Shown piece by piece: positions 9,459-18,363 of a DNA stretch of 64,000 nucleotides; within the stretch, counting starts at the first letter, position 1; every line of letters starts with the position of its first letter. Location: NCBI GenBank assembly GCA_902550805.1, contig CACDAL010000001.1, forward strand, positions 62,001-126,000. Reading direction: 5' to 3'. The stretch comes from an uncultured Pelagibacteraceae bacterium (lineage in GTDB: Bacteria; Pseudomonadota; Alphaproteobacteria; Pelagibacterales; Pelagibacteraceae). A model generated the notes under the pieces. The model saw only the letters and a program-made list of their open reading frames with translations, did no database searches and was not told where the DNA came from. The translations under genes were made by a program, and so were the position numbers.

Positions 9459-10196
9459 ATGCTATTTAGTATCATAACACCAACTTCAAACTCTGATAAG
9501 TACTTAAATGATCATTTAAATAGTGTAAGATTACAAAAATTAAAAGATTTAGAACATATTTTTATAGATAATAAATCAGAAGATGACACTTTAAAAATTT
9601 TGAAAAAATATAAAAAAGACGCTCCATTTTCAGTAAAAATATATTCAAGAAAGGATAGCGGCATATATCACGCATTTAATAAAGGCTTAGATTGCTCAAA
9701 AGGTAAAATTATTACTATACTAAATTCAGATGATTTTTTTTCAAATCAAAATATTCTTCATAACGTAAAAAAAAAATTCGAGGAATCAAATTGTGACTTT
9801 TTGTATGGTGATATTAGCATTGTTTCTAGGGATAAAATTAATAAAAAAATTAGAAATTGGAAATCAAAATATATACAAAACGGCGAGTTTTATAAAGTGC
9901 CTCATCCATCTTTTTTTTTAAAGAAAAAATTTAAAGAAAATAATAATTTAAAATTTAACACCAAATATAAAATTGCATCCGATCTTGATTTTATAATTAG
10001 ATGTTTTAAAAAATCAAATAATTTTTATTATTTTAATAAAGAGCTTGTTCGTCAAAGAAGTGGGGGAACTTCTCAAAAAATATTAAATATTTTTAAATCT
10101 AACTTCGAAGTATATAAAATTTTATATTCTAATAATATATATAATAAGTTATTTTTTCTATCAAAAAAAATTATTTTTAAAGTATGTCAATTATAA
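9459..10196 (+). CDS. Family 2 glycosyltransferase
   Basis: A 245-residue GT-A enzyme. The N-terminal strand-loop is FSIITPTSNSDKYLNDHLNS, and the uridine/metal-binding region contains HIFIDNKSEDDTLKIL. The KDSGIYHAFNKGL segment and the DXD-like ILNSDDFF follow near residues 65-92, all characteristic of WcaE-like GT2 proteins. It is probably cytoplasmic, adding one sugar to a lipid-linked repeat unit. It overlaps the following ligase-like gene by 13 bp. Its start is 6 bp from the start of the divergent minus-strand gene, so its promoter must overlap coding sequence. Confidence 0.85.
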   Translation: MLFSIITPTSNSDKYLNDHLNSVRLQKLKDLEHIFIDNKSEDDTLKILKKYKKDAPFSVKIYSRKDSGIYHAFNKGLDCSKGKIITILNSDDFFSNQNILHNVKKKFEESNCDFLYGDISIVSRDKINKKIRNWKSKYIQNGEFYKVPHPSFFLKKKFKENNNLKFNTKYKIASDLDFIIRCFKKSNNFYYFNKELVRQRSGGTSQKILNIFKSNFEVYKILYSNNIYNKLFFLSKKIIFKVCQL

Positions 10197-11497
10197 GTGA
10201 ATTTAAAAATTTAAATTTTAGAGACAGATATTTAAATTTATTATTTATATTAATCATGCCATTGTTTGTTATAGGTCAGTTTTATTTTAAATTAGTACTT
10301 ATAATTATAATTTTTTCAGGAATTTATATTTTTAAATATAAAATATTAAATATAAAAAAAAACTTTATTAATATATTTTTTTTAATCTTAATAATTTATT
10401 TTTTAATCAATGCAATCTTAATTAGTCCACATTATTATTATTTTAATCTAAGATTTTTAACTTTTATTGGAATAATTCTATTTTTTTTAGTTACAAATTA
10501 TTTAATTGTTAATGATATTTTAAATTTAAAATTAATTTTTAAAACTTATGCTTTGTTTTTTTGTTTCATATTATTTGATACTTTGTATCAAATAATATAT
10601 CTTAAAGATTTATTCGGATATGATTATCTTTTCGGATACAGTAGATTTGCAGGACCTTTTGGCGATGAATTTATACTAGGTGCTTTTATGTCTTTCTTTT
10701 TGATGCCGGCTATAATTTTATCATATAAAAATGATGTAAATTTACAAACAAAAATTTGTTTTTTATTTTTCTTTTATTTTTCCATCTATATAGCATTGAA
10801 AACCGGAGAAAGAATAGCTTTGCTAACAATTCTTTTGCAAATTTCTTTATTTCTTTTGATATTCAAATTTAACATTAAATTAATTTTTGCTGGTATTTTT
10901 TCATTAATAATAATTTTTTTAACAATTATATTTGATCATAATGTTAGAGATAAATATCAACATTTTTACAGATTAATATTTGATTATCAAAAAAACTTTA
11001 TTAATACAGATAATTTAAATAATGAAGCAAAAGAACAAAAAAATATCAATTCAATTAGTTTTTTAAATACTCAATCAGGAGCACATTTTTTAACAGCTTA
11101 TGAAATTTGGAAAAACTATCCAATTTTAGGAATAGGTATAAAAAATTTCAGAAATGAGAGTAGCAAAGAAAAGTATGCAAATATTAAATCACATCAGGTA
11201 GATTTTAGATCTGCAACACATCCTCATAATTATCAACTTGAATTGCTATCCGAAACTGGATTAGTAGGAATAATTTTATTTAATATATTTATGATAAGTT
11301 TAATTTATAATTTCTTTATTAAATATAGAGAGAAAAATAAAGATATCATTTACCTTAATGTTTTTATGATAATTATTATTAGTAAATATTTTCCGTTGAA
11401 AACTGATTCAAGCCTGTTTTCTTCGTCACTTGGTGCGTTATTCTGGATTTTTCTAATATACAGTATTGCAAGCTATAACAAATCAATCAAATATTAA
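10184..11497 (+). CDS. O-antigen ligase/polymerase family membrane protein
   Basis: A 437-residue protein with about ten or eleven membrane segments. The Wzy_C/O-antigen-ligase signature is clear: a tryptophan-containing ILGIGIKNFRNESS segment, followed by ATHPHNYQLELLSETGLVGI near residues 345-366. This is the conserved periplasmic His/Asn loop of WaaL/Wzy proteins, ending in the start of the next helix. A short conserved GERIALLT motif lies upstream. It probably ligates or polymerises the repeat unit built by surrounding transferases. It converges with the heptose fusion gene, overlapping it by 4 bp. Confidence 0.8.
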   Translation: MSIISEFKNLNFRDRYLNLLFILIMPLFVIGQFYFKLVLIIIIFSGIYIFKYKILNIKKNFINIFFLILIIYFLINAILISPHYYYFNLRFLTFIGIILFFLVTNYLIVNDILNLKLIFKTYALFFCFILFDTLYQIIYLKDLFGYDYLFGYSRFAGPFGDEFILGAFMSFFLMPAIILSYKNDVNLQTKICFLFFFYFSIYIALKTGERIALLTILLQISLFLLIFKFNIKLIFAGIFSLIIIFLTIIFDHNVRDKYQHFYRLIFDYQKNFINTDNLNNEAKEQKNINSISFLNTQSGAHFLTAYEIWKNYPILGIGIKNFRNESSKEKYANIKSHQVDFRSATHPHNYQLELLSETGLVGIILFNIFMISLIYNFFIKYREKNKDIIYLNVFMIIIISKYFPLKTDSSLFSSSLGALFWIFLIYSIASYNKSIKY

Positions 11498-12687
11498 TTA
11501 ATCATTTCTTGGTCTAAATATTTTATTTTTGATTTCAATGCCAGCTTTTTGTCTTTTATGTCATTGCCAATCATAAAAATATTTTTTCCTTTTTTTATCT
11601 CTAGTTCTTTTAGAGCATTAATTATCATTTTTGTATTTGGTTTTCTAAAATTACAATTGAATTTATAATTATTTTTATTTGCATCAATATGATGCGGACA
11701 ATAATATATCTTTGACAAATAAATGTTATTCTTCTCTAATTTATTATTTAATTTTGCCATAAAATTTTTGAAATTTTTTTCACTAAAATAACCCCTACCA
11801 ATACCGGATTGGTTAGTTACGATGATTTTTAAATAACTTTGAAATTTTTTTTTAATGAAAGAAATATTTTTATTTATTAGTTTTAAATCTTTTATTTTAT
11901 ATGTGTAACTCTTATCATATGTAATGGTATTGTCTCTATCAAGAAACAAAATTTTTTGATTGAAATAATTATTTTTCATAAATTTTTTTAAATTTTTTAA
12001 TGATGAATATGAACCAATATCTATAAAATTATTATTTGATTTTATTCCCCTTACTTGTTTGGATAATATTTTTTTTTTTAAAATAAAATTTTCAAAAGAA
12101 CATTTTTTAATTTTATAAAATTTTTTTAAATTTTTTTTTTTGAAAAAATAAATTCCTGAATTCATAAGTTTTTTTTTTGAAAAATAAATTTTATTTTTTT
12201 TATTTATATTCATAGAATTTAATTTGCTGCTTTCTTTAGAACTTTTAATTAATAACATCTGCAATGAATTTTTTTTTTTAAATTCATCATAAATTAAGTT
12301 AAAATCAGCATTTAAATAAGTGTCTCCATTTATTAGCAGAAAATCATTTTTATTATTTATTTTGCTCAAGGCGTTTATAACCGCTCCCCCTGTATCCAGT
12401 TTTGTTTTTTCTTTTACTATGCTAATTTTAGTTTTAATTTTACCTTCATATTTTTTTTTAAACTTAATAAAATCTTTATTTTTATAATGTGTTAATAAAT
12501 AAAAATTATCAAAATTGTATCTGGTTAGGTTTTTTATTAGAAAATATAGGAAAGGTTTATTAAAAATCTTAACTAATGGTTTGGGCGTTTGTTTTGTTAC
12601 CTTTGATATTCTTGATCCAAAACCTCCACATAAAATCATTACATTAACTTTCTTTTTTTCTAAAATTATTTGATGAGAATGTTTCAT
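11494..12687 (-). CDS. Fusion: heptose-1-phosphate guanylyltransferase-like domain plus HAD heptose-bisphosphate phosphatase-like domain
   Basis: A 397-residue two-domain protein. Residues about 15-238 form a sugar nucleotidyltransferase with LCGGFGSR and TPKPLVKIFNKPFL near the start and FIDIGSYSSLKNLKKF at the end, resembling HddC. Residues about 245-397 form a HAD-IIIA phosphatase of the GmhB/HisB type: FLDRDNT (Asp250 and Asp252), TNQSGIGRG, then a CPHH element and RKP. In GmhB a CxH...CxC set binds zinc; here Cys330, His332 and Cys345 are present but the last cysteine is Phe347. Predicted role: dephosphorylation of heptose-1,7-bisphosphate and GDP-heptose formation. No gmhA or heptose kinase is in the window. 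Confidence 0.78.
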   Translation of the reverse strand: MKHSHQIILEKKKVNVMILCGGFGSRISKVTKQTPKPLVKIFNKPFLYFLIKNLTRYNFDNFYLLTHYKNKDFIKFKKKYEGKIKTKISIVKEKTKLDTGGAVINALSKINNKNDFLLINGDTYLNADFNLIYDEFKKKNSLQMLLIKSSKESSKLNSMNINKKNKIYFSKKKLMNSGIYFFKKKNLKKFYKIKKCSFENFILKKKILSKQVRGIKSNNNFIDIGSYSSLKNLKKFMKNNYFNQKILFLDRDNTITYDKSYTYKIKDLKLINKNISFIKKKFQSYLKIIVTNQSGIGRGYFSEKNFKNFMAKLNNKLEKNNIYLSKIYYCPHHIDANKNNYKFNCNFRKPNTKMIINALKELEIKKGKNIFMIGNDIKDKKLALKSKIKYLDQEMIN

Positions 12688-13745
12688 TAAAGTAAAAGTT
12701 TTTTTTCAAATTTATTTAAAAGTAAATAAAAAATTAAATACAAAATAAGACAAATTAAAAAATATAATTTACATGCAAAATTATCATATCTAAAAAAAAA
12801 TGAGGGAAATATAATAATTAAATAAAATAAATTTATAAAAATACTTGTCATATAATTTGCTTTTAATTTATCTTTAAAAAATTTTATATTTAAAATTCTA
12901 AATAAAACCATATGTAAATGATTGTCATCTGGCAGCAAAGGATTATGGTTTATTATTTTTTTTCTTGTAAATGAAAATAAAACTTCAAAAAAAATATAAA
13001 ATAACAATATACAGAAAAAAAATGGCGAAACTTCAGAGTTATAATTTGAAGTTTGTATTACAAAAAGTGAAATTATAAAACCGATAGAATAAGCGCCAGA
13101 GTCACCCAAAAAAATTTTTGCTTTAGGAAAATTTAAAAACAAAAACAGAAAAAGACAAATTAATAAAATTAATGTCTGATTGAAATAAATATTGTGCATA
13201 TTTAGCAATAAAAGAAAAAATGAAATGATTATTGAATGAATAAGTAGTAGGCCGTTGAATCCATCTATAAAATTACATCCATTAATAATAGTTAAGAAAC
13301 AAAATAATAAGAAAATGAACTGTAAAATAAAAAAATTGCTAAGTAAATAGTTTAACAATTGTACGCCAGTACTTTCCACATTTGTATTTGATAAAAATAT
13401 AACAATTAAAATACTCGATATGAGTAAAGTTATTCTTAATTTAGGATTTTCTAAAATTTTAATATCATCTAAAAAACCAATAAAAAAAAAAGGAAATAAA
13501 CTAAAAATATATCCAATTTTCATTTCATTAAAATAAGAATATGAAACTGATAATAAGATAAAGTTTAAAAAAAATAACAGACCTCCTATTCGAGGGGTTG
13601 GTTCTACATGAAATGCCTGTGGTTTAGAAAAATTTTTATCAACAATATTGAATGTATTTATTTTTTCACGAAACTTGATTATGATATAAAGATTAGCTAG
13701 AAATAAAAATAACCCAAAAAGTAATATTAGTATATAATTTGTCAT
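12687..13745 (-). CDS. WecA/MraY-like polyprenyl-phosphate sugar-1-phosphate transferase
   Basis: A 352-residue integral membrane enzyme with about ten helices that would start lipid-linked glycan assembly by moving a sugar-1-phosphate onto undecaprenyl phosphate. Family motifs are present in order: HVEPTPRIGGLLFFLNF near residue 47, FIGFLDD near 88, NGCNFIDGFNGLL near 155, KIFLGDSGAYSIGF near 210 and DDNHLHMVLFR near 274. This is the GT4 family layout of WecA/TagO/WbpL. It overlaps the heptose fusion gene by one base. Its start codon is separated by only 2 bp from the divergent FkbM gene. Confidence 0.88.
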   Translation of the reverse strand: MTNYILILLFGLFLFLANLYIIIKFREKINTFNIVDKNFSKPQAFHVEPTPRIGGLLFFLNFILLSVSYSYFNEMKIGYIFSLFPFFFIGFLDDIKILENPKLRITLLISSILIVIFLSNTNVESTGVQLLNYLLSNFFILQFIFLLFCFLTIINGCNFIDGFNGLLLIHSIIISFFLLLLNMHNIYFNQTLILLICLFLFLFLNFPKAKIFLGDSGAYSIGFIISLFVIQTSNYNSEVSPFFFCILLFYIFFEVLFSFTRKKIINHNPLLPDDNHLHMVLFRILNIKFFKDKLKANYMTSIFINLFYLIIIFPSFFFRYDNFACKLYFLICLILYLIFYLLLNKFEKKLLL

Positions 13746-13747
13746 AA

Positions 13748-14467
13748 ATGGGCTATATAAATTTCTTAAAAAAATTAATACCTAATAATATAATTTTTTT
13801 TTTAAAAAAAAGAAGTATTTTAAGAAAGAAATTTTTTGGTCTTAATAATTTAGACGAAAAAATTTTAAAATACCTTAATTACCAAAATGGATATTTTGTA
13901 GAATTAGGAGCAAATGATGGTATTTCTCAATCAAACACATTACATTTTGAATTGTATAAAAATTGGAACGGTATTCTTATTGAGCCGATTAAGTTAAAAT
14001 TTAATCAATGCAAACTTATAAGAAGTAAAAATAATAAATATTATAATTGCGCATGTGTTTCTGAAAAATTTAATAAAGAAACTGTTGAAATAATTTATTC
14101 AAATTTGAGAACGGTTACAAACGATTATAAAAATCTTATAAATCCCAAACATCATATTAACAAAGAAGATTTAAATATTTATGAAAACCATGACAACAGA
14201 TCTGTGAGCGCTAGAACATTAAACTCGATTTTAAAAGATGCAAATGCTCCAAAATTGATAGATTTTTTATCATTAGACACGGAGGGTTATGAGAATGAAG
14301 TGTTAGGAGGTATAGATTATAATGAATTTAAGTTTAAATATATTATGGTAGAGACAAAAGATTTTGAAAAAACAAATGAAATACTTACTAGTAAAAATTA
14401 TGAATTAGTGGAAAAATTTACCTACCACGATTATTTTTTTAAATATTATGATAATAAGCTTTATTAG
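13748..14467 (+). CDS. FkbM-family methyltransferase (second copy)
   Basis: A 239-residue protein. The SAM-binding segment is GYFVELGANDGISQSNTLHF near residues 49-68, followed by the acidic ILIEP element. The FkbM signature IDFLSLDTEGYENEVLGG is near residue 172. It differs from the FkbM protein at 4750-5550 and is closer to the FkbM subgroup with the VELGANDG motif. Its probable role is O-methylation of a sugar in the surface glycan. The 3' end overlaps the large two-domain transferase gene by 20 bp, suggesting coupled translation. Confidence 0.8.
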   Translation: MGYINFLKKLIPNNIIFFLKKRSILRKKFFGLNNLDEKILKYLNYQNGYFVELGANDGISQSNTLHFELYKNWNGILIEPIKLKFNQCKLIRSKNNKYYNCACVSEKFNKETVEIIYSNLRTVTNDYKNLINPKHHINKEDLNIYENHDNRSVSARTLNSILKDANAPKLIDFLSLDTEGYENEVLGGIDYNEFKFKYIMVETKDFEKTNEILTSKNYELVEKFTYHDYFFKYYDNKLY

Positions 14468-16610
14468 CCCAATTTATAATGAAGAAAATCTTATAAACAA
14501 TCTTCTAAAAAAAATTGAGTTTTTTTATAATGATTATGATTTTGAATGGATTTTCATTGATGACCATTCCACAGATAAAAGTTATGAAATTTTAGAAAAT
14601 TTTGCAAAAAATAAGGATAAAATTAGGCTTATAAAAAATCCGGGACGTGGGAAAATTGATTCAGTAAATGAAGGTTTAAGAATTTCCAATGGAAGTTTTA
14701 TAAAATTCGTAGCCGGAGATGATGAAGTGGATTTATCTTTTATAAAACTTTTACATGAATACAACGATGGCAAAACTTCAATAGTGCATAACGGTAAAAT
14801 AGTAGATGAGAATAATAAGACATTAGGCAATTACATTCCACCTTATCAACTATTTAATTATGATTTAGATAGTTATATTTTGAATAACATTAGTTGCCCA
14901 AGTTGGTGCTGGATCTTCCCCAGAGAACAGGCAAAGAAATTTTTTCCAATACCAAAATGCGAATATGAAGATTTATATTTATCATTTTGTCTTAAAAAAT
15001 TTACCAAAGTTCATTATTTAAAAGATTTCTTTTATAAATTTAAACAAAATCGAGGACAAACATTTGGAAATATTTTGAAGTTTGATGATAAAATCGGAAT
15101 TTACAGAAGCAAAAGAAGCTTAAAGAGTCTTTCTATTATGAAAAACTCGAAAATTTTTAATTTGAGGGAAAAGTATTTATTATCAAAGAGTCGTTTATAT
15201 TTTATTTTATATTTAAAAAAAAAAAATATTCTTCAAGTTTTTAAATCTGAATTACCATTTCAGAGAAAATTAAAGTTAATAATTTTTAGATATTTTTTTA
15301 GATTTTATGGAATATTTCAAATTATTAAGTATCAGTATGATAATATTTATCATTTTTTTCCAAGAAGTAATCTTGATAAAAATAAAGATATAGAAAAAAA
15401 TTCATCGTTTAAAGAAGATTTTAAAGAGATTAAAAACAAAAAAATAATATTTTTAAAAACCTGTGTAAGTTTTCCTTCCTCAGATGGACTTACTAATCAA
15501 TATTATGATTTTCTAGATTATTTCTGTTCTAAGAACGAATATAAAGGTTTTCTTTTTTGTAAAAAAGATTTTAAAATTGATGATTTTTTAAATAGGTACA
15601 AAAACATTAAAAATATTAAATTTATCAATGATTATCCTGACAAATTTTCAATTTTAACTATTAAATTAATAATTCAAGTTATAATTCATAAATTAAGAAT
15701 AAAAAAAAATAAATTATTTTCAGATTTGGAAGTTCTTTCAAAAGATTCAGCTTTTAAATTTTATTTTCACGACATATCACTTTATCCATTATTACTTTTA
15801 AATATTAATAAAAAAAAAATAATTTTTAGTATTACTGACTTTCAAGTAAATAGATTGTTCAAGTTAATTTTTATATCGAAGGGAATTTTTAATTCTTTAT
15901 ATTATTTTTTAGGTTTCTTGCACTGTCTAGTTATAGAGCCTTTTATTTTTAAAAAAATAAATACACTGCATGTGTATTCTCAAAAAGATGAATTTTACTT
16001 AAAAAACTATTTTTTCTGTAAAAATACTGTATCTATTCCAAATTTTAACCTTACTAAAAGATCGGATATCAATGAAGAAAAAAATAATTTTTCTTCTAAC
16101 AAAAATAAAATTTTAATAATGGGAGATTTAAGTCAATCAGAATTATTTGATGGTGTTATAAAATTAAAAAATACAAAATATTTTTCAAAATTTCAAAAAA
16201 AATATACTTTTGTTGCTAAAGGCAAATATAGCCTAGAACTAAAATTAGAATTAAATAAAATATTTTCAAATATTGAATTTAATGAATATTGGATAGATAA
16301 CAAAAATTATTTAAATTATTTAGATAGTTTCAAATTATTATTGTTTGTTGATAGTATAGACTTTGGTTTATCAAATAGGGTAGCAGACGCCCTTAAGTCA
16401 AAATCTCTTATTGCAGGTTTTGAGACAGCTTTTACAGGTTATAATTTAAAAAATTTTCAACATATAATTTTAATAAATAATTTTTATGATTTAGTTTATG
16501 CTACTAATTTAAAAAATATCAATAAGCAATTACTCATTGAAAATGCAAATAAAGTTTCCAAAGAATACAATTTATCTATAGTAAAAGATAAATGGAATTC
16601 TATATTATAA
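14448..16610 (+). CDS. Two-domain glycosyltransferase: N-terminal GT2 and C-terminal GT-B-like
   Basis: A 720-residue protein. Residues about 1-250 are a GT2 domain with ISFISPIYNEENLINNLLKK, WIFIDDHSTDKSYEIL and the DXD-like FVAGDDEVD. A basic linker follows. From about residue 325 a second domain begins with KKIIFLKTCVSFPSSDGL. It ends with a GT-B-like nucleotide-sugar site (ILIMGDLSQSELFDGV, then LFVDSIDFGLSNRVADALKS and a late glutamate-containing segment). Both halves appear intact, so one polypeptide may add two successive sugars. No family assignment is certain for the C-terminal half. Confidence 0.72.
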   Translation: MIISFISPIYNEENLINNLLKKIEFFYNDYDFEWIFIDDHSTDKSYEILENFAKNKDKIRLIKNPGRGKIDSVNEGLRISNGSFIKFVAGDDEVDLSFIKLLHEYNDGKTSIVHNGKIVDENNKTLGNYIPPYQLFNYDLDSYILNNISCPSWCWIFPREQAKKFFPIPKCEYEDLYLSFCLKKFTKVHYLKDFFYKFKQNRGQTFGNILKFDDKIGIYRSKRSLKSLSIMKNSKIFNLREKYLLSKSRLYFILYLKKKNILQVFKSELPFQRKLKLIIFRYFFRFYGIFQIIKYQYDNIYHFFPRSNLDKNKDIEKNSSFKEDFKEIKNKKIIFLKTCVSFPSSDGLTNQYYDFLDYFCSKNEYKGFLFCKKDFKIDDFLNRYKNIKNIKFINDYPDKFSILTIKLIIQVIIHKLRIKKNKLFSDLEVLSKDSAFKFYFHDISLYPLLLLNINKKKIIFSITDFQVNRLFKLIFISKGIFNSLYYFLGFLHCLVIEPFIFKKINTLHVYSQKDEFYLKNYFFCKNTVSIPNFNLTKRSDINEEKNNFSSNKNKILIMGDLSQSELFDGVIKLKNTKYFSKFQKKYTFVAKGKYSLELKLELNKIFSNIEFNEYWIDNKNYLNYLDSFKLLLFVDSIDFGLSNRVADALKSKSLIAGFETAFTGYNLKNFQHIILINNFYDLVYATNLKNINKQLLIENANKVSKEYNLSIVKDKWNSIL

Positions 16611-16616
16611 TTAATT

Positions 16617-18035
16617 ATGAATAAAAAATTACTTACAGTTAATGATGCAAAAAAATTAGACATAGGCACAGTACAAGAATTTTATAAAAATCATATTTCA
16701 AAATCACAATTAAATTTTTTTAAAAATTTTACTTTTGGTAATGATGTAATTCAAAAAGCTGAGGGCAGTTATATATATACCTCCAATAAAAAAATCTTAG
16801 ATTTAACAGGAGGAATTGGAGTACTTAATCATGGTCATAATAATAAAAAAATATTAGATGAAAGAATTTGTTTTCAAGAGGAAAAAAGAATGGAAGTCCA
16901 TAAACTTTTTTTTTCACAATACTTAGCTGCCTTAAGTTACAATATAGCCCAGATATTACCTGGAGATTTAAATAGGTCTTTCTTTCCCAACTCCGGAGCC
17001 GAGGCAATCGAGGGTGCTATAAAATTAGCATATAAATATTATAGCGGAAAAAGAAAATATATTCTTCACTCAGATATATCATTTCATGGCAAAACAATTG
17101 CTGCGGCTAGTATTTCTGGATCAGAAGAAATTAATTTTGATTATCAAAAAATATCAGGTGTAGATAAATTTATTTTTAATAATTTTGAAAGCTTGAAAAA
17201 AAAAGTTTATGAAATTAAACAAAAAAACGAAGATTGTTATGCAATTATTATTGAGCCTTTAAGCGCGAGCACATTGAGAAAAAGTGATAATGATTTTCTT
17301 ACACAAGCTAGAGATTTATGTGATAAAGAAAATATAATTTTAATATACGACGAAATCTACTCTGGATGGTGTAAAACAGGTCATCTATTTAATTTTTTAA
17401 GATCAGATACAATTCCTGACATACTGGTTTATGCAAAATCTTTTGGAGGGGGAAAGGCCTCAATATCTGGCTACACAACAAGAGATCACATTATGTTAAA
17501 AGCATATGATAACTCTGATGATTTCAGCCTACAATCATCTACATATAATGGCTTCGGAGAAGAATGCATAACTGCAATAGAAGCTATAAATTTAATAATT
17601 GAAAATAACTATGAAAAAAAGTCACTTGAAAATGGAGAGACATTAAGAAAAATCCTTGAAGAAACAAAAAAAAAATTTCCTAATATTATAGACGAAATTA
17701 GAGGATCGGGAAGTTTCTACGGGTTTACATTAAATAATCCTTTTAATGAAAAAATTGAGAATTTAATAACCCAATTTATACCAATTAAAACTTATAGAGA
17801 CAAAAATTTTTTTAAAAAATTACTTTGCGCATCTATAATTAATCAATTATATCAAGATAAAAATATTTTAACTTTTGGAAGTTTTGCATCGGACATATTA
17901 TTTAAAGTTTCTCCAGCAATCGAAATTGATAAAAAAGATTTGGAAGAATTTGAAATTGGACTTATTAATGTTTTAAAAATTGGAAGTTTGAATTTAATTG
18001 GAAATTTTTTAAAATATAAATTTTCAAAAAAATGA
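16617..18035 (+). CDS. Class III (acetylornithine/GSA-type) PLP aminotransferase
   Basis: A 472-residue fold-type-I aminotransferase of class III. Visible are the LDLTGGIGVLNHGHN entrance motif and the PLP phosphate-binding FFPNSGAEAIEGAIKLA. The FHGKTIAAASISGS loop follows, then the PLP-contacting IIIEPLS and ILIYDEIYSGWCKTG segments. The Schiff-base lysine is in YAKSFGGGKASISG. The substrate is an amine donor plus an aldehyde or keto acid and cannot be assigned. It lies 7 bp after the preceding transferase and before a small membrane protein and a GMC oxidoreductase, which may produce its carbonyl substrate. Confidence 0.85.
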   Translation: MNKKLLTVNDAKKLDIGTVQEFYKNHISKSQLNFFKNFTFGNDVIQKAEGSYIYTSNKKILDLTGGIGVLNHGHNNKKILDERICFQEEKRMEVHKLFFSQYLAALSYNIAQILPGDLNRSFFPNSGAEAIEGAIKLAYKYYSGKRKYILHSDISFHGKTIAAASISGSEEINFDYQKISGVDKFIFNNFESLKKKVYEIKQKNEDCYAIIIEPLSASTLRKSDNDFLTQARDLCDKENIILIYDEIYSGWCKTGHLFNFLRSDTIPDILVYAKSFGGGKASISGYTTRDHIMLKAYDNSDDFSLQSSTYNGFGEECITAIEAINLIIENNYEKKSLENGETLRKILEETKKKFPNIIDEIRGSGSFYGFTLNNPFNEKIENLITQFIPIKTYRDKNFFKKLLCASIINQLYQDKNILTFGSFASDILFKVSPAIEIDKKDLEEFEIGLINVLKIGSLNLIGNFLKYKFSKK

Positions 18036-18065
18036 TTCCTTTTTTTCAAAATAAAAATATTATTC

Positions 18066-18356
18066 ATGAATAAATTTTTTATAAATGAGAGTATTAAAAT
18101 AAACTGTCATATCTTAAATTTGAAAAGCAGATTAGACTATAACGATTTAATAAAAGAATTTATTTTAAAATTGGAACTTCCAACAAAATTGCTTGTATTC
18201 TTTGGTTCAATATTTTTTATTTTATTTTATTTTATTTTTTTATTTTTTCTTCCAAAGGACATCCAATTTAAAATATTACACAATATTCCGTTGATTAATA
18301 AAATATTACATTTTTATAGAAAAATAATTTTAATTACATATTACGAGGAAAAGTAG
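18066..18356 (+). CDS. Small single-TM protein next to GMC oxidoreductase
   Basis: A 96-residue protein, not recognised with certainty. One long hydrophobic helix spans residues about 42-64 (LLVFFGSIFFILFYFIFLFF). After it comes FLPKDIQFKILHNIPLINKI and a basic FYRKII segment. This C-terminal part loosely resembles the N-terminal region found in some membrane-associated GMC alcohol oxidases. It may therefore be a separate anchoring subunit for the GMC protein encoded 7 bp downstream. That is inference from adjacency and a weak motif. Confidence 0.6.
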   Translation: MNKFFINESIKINCHILNLKSRLDYNDLIKEFILKLELPTKLLVFFGSIFFILFYFIFLFFLPKDIQFKILHNIPLINKILHFYRKIILITYYEEK

Positions 18357-18363
18357 ATTAAGT

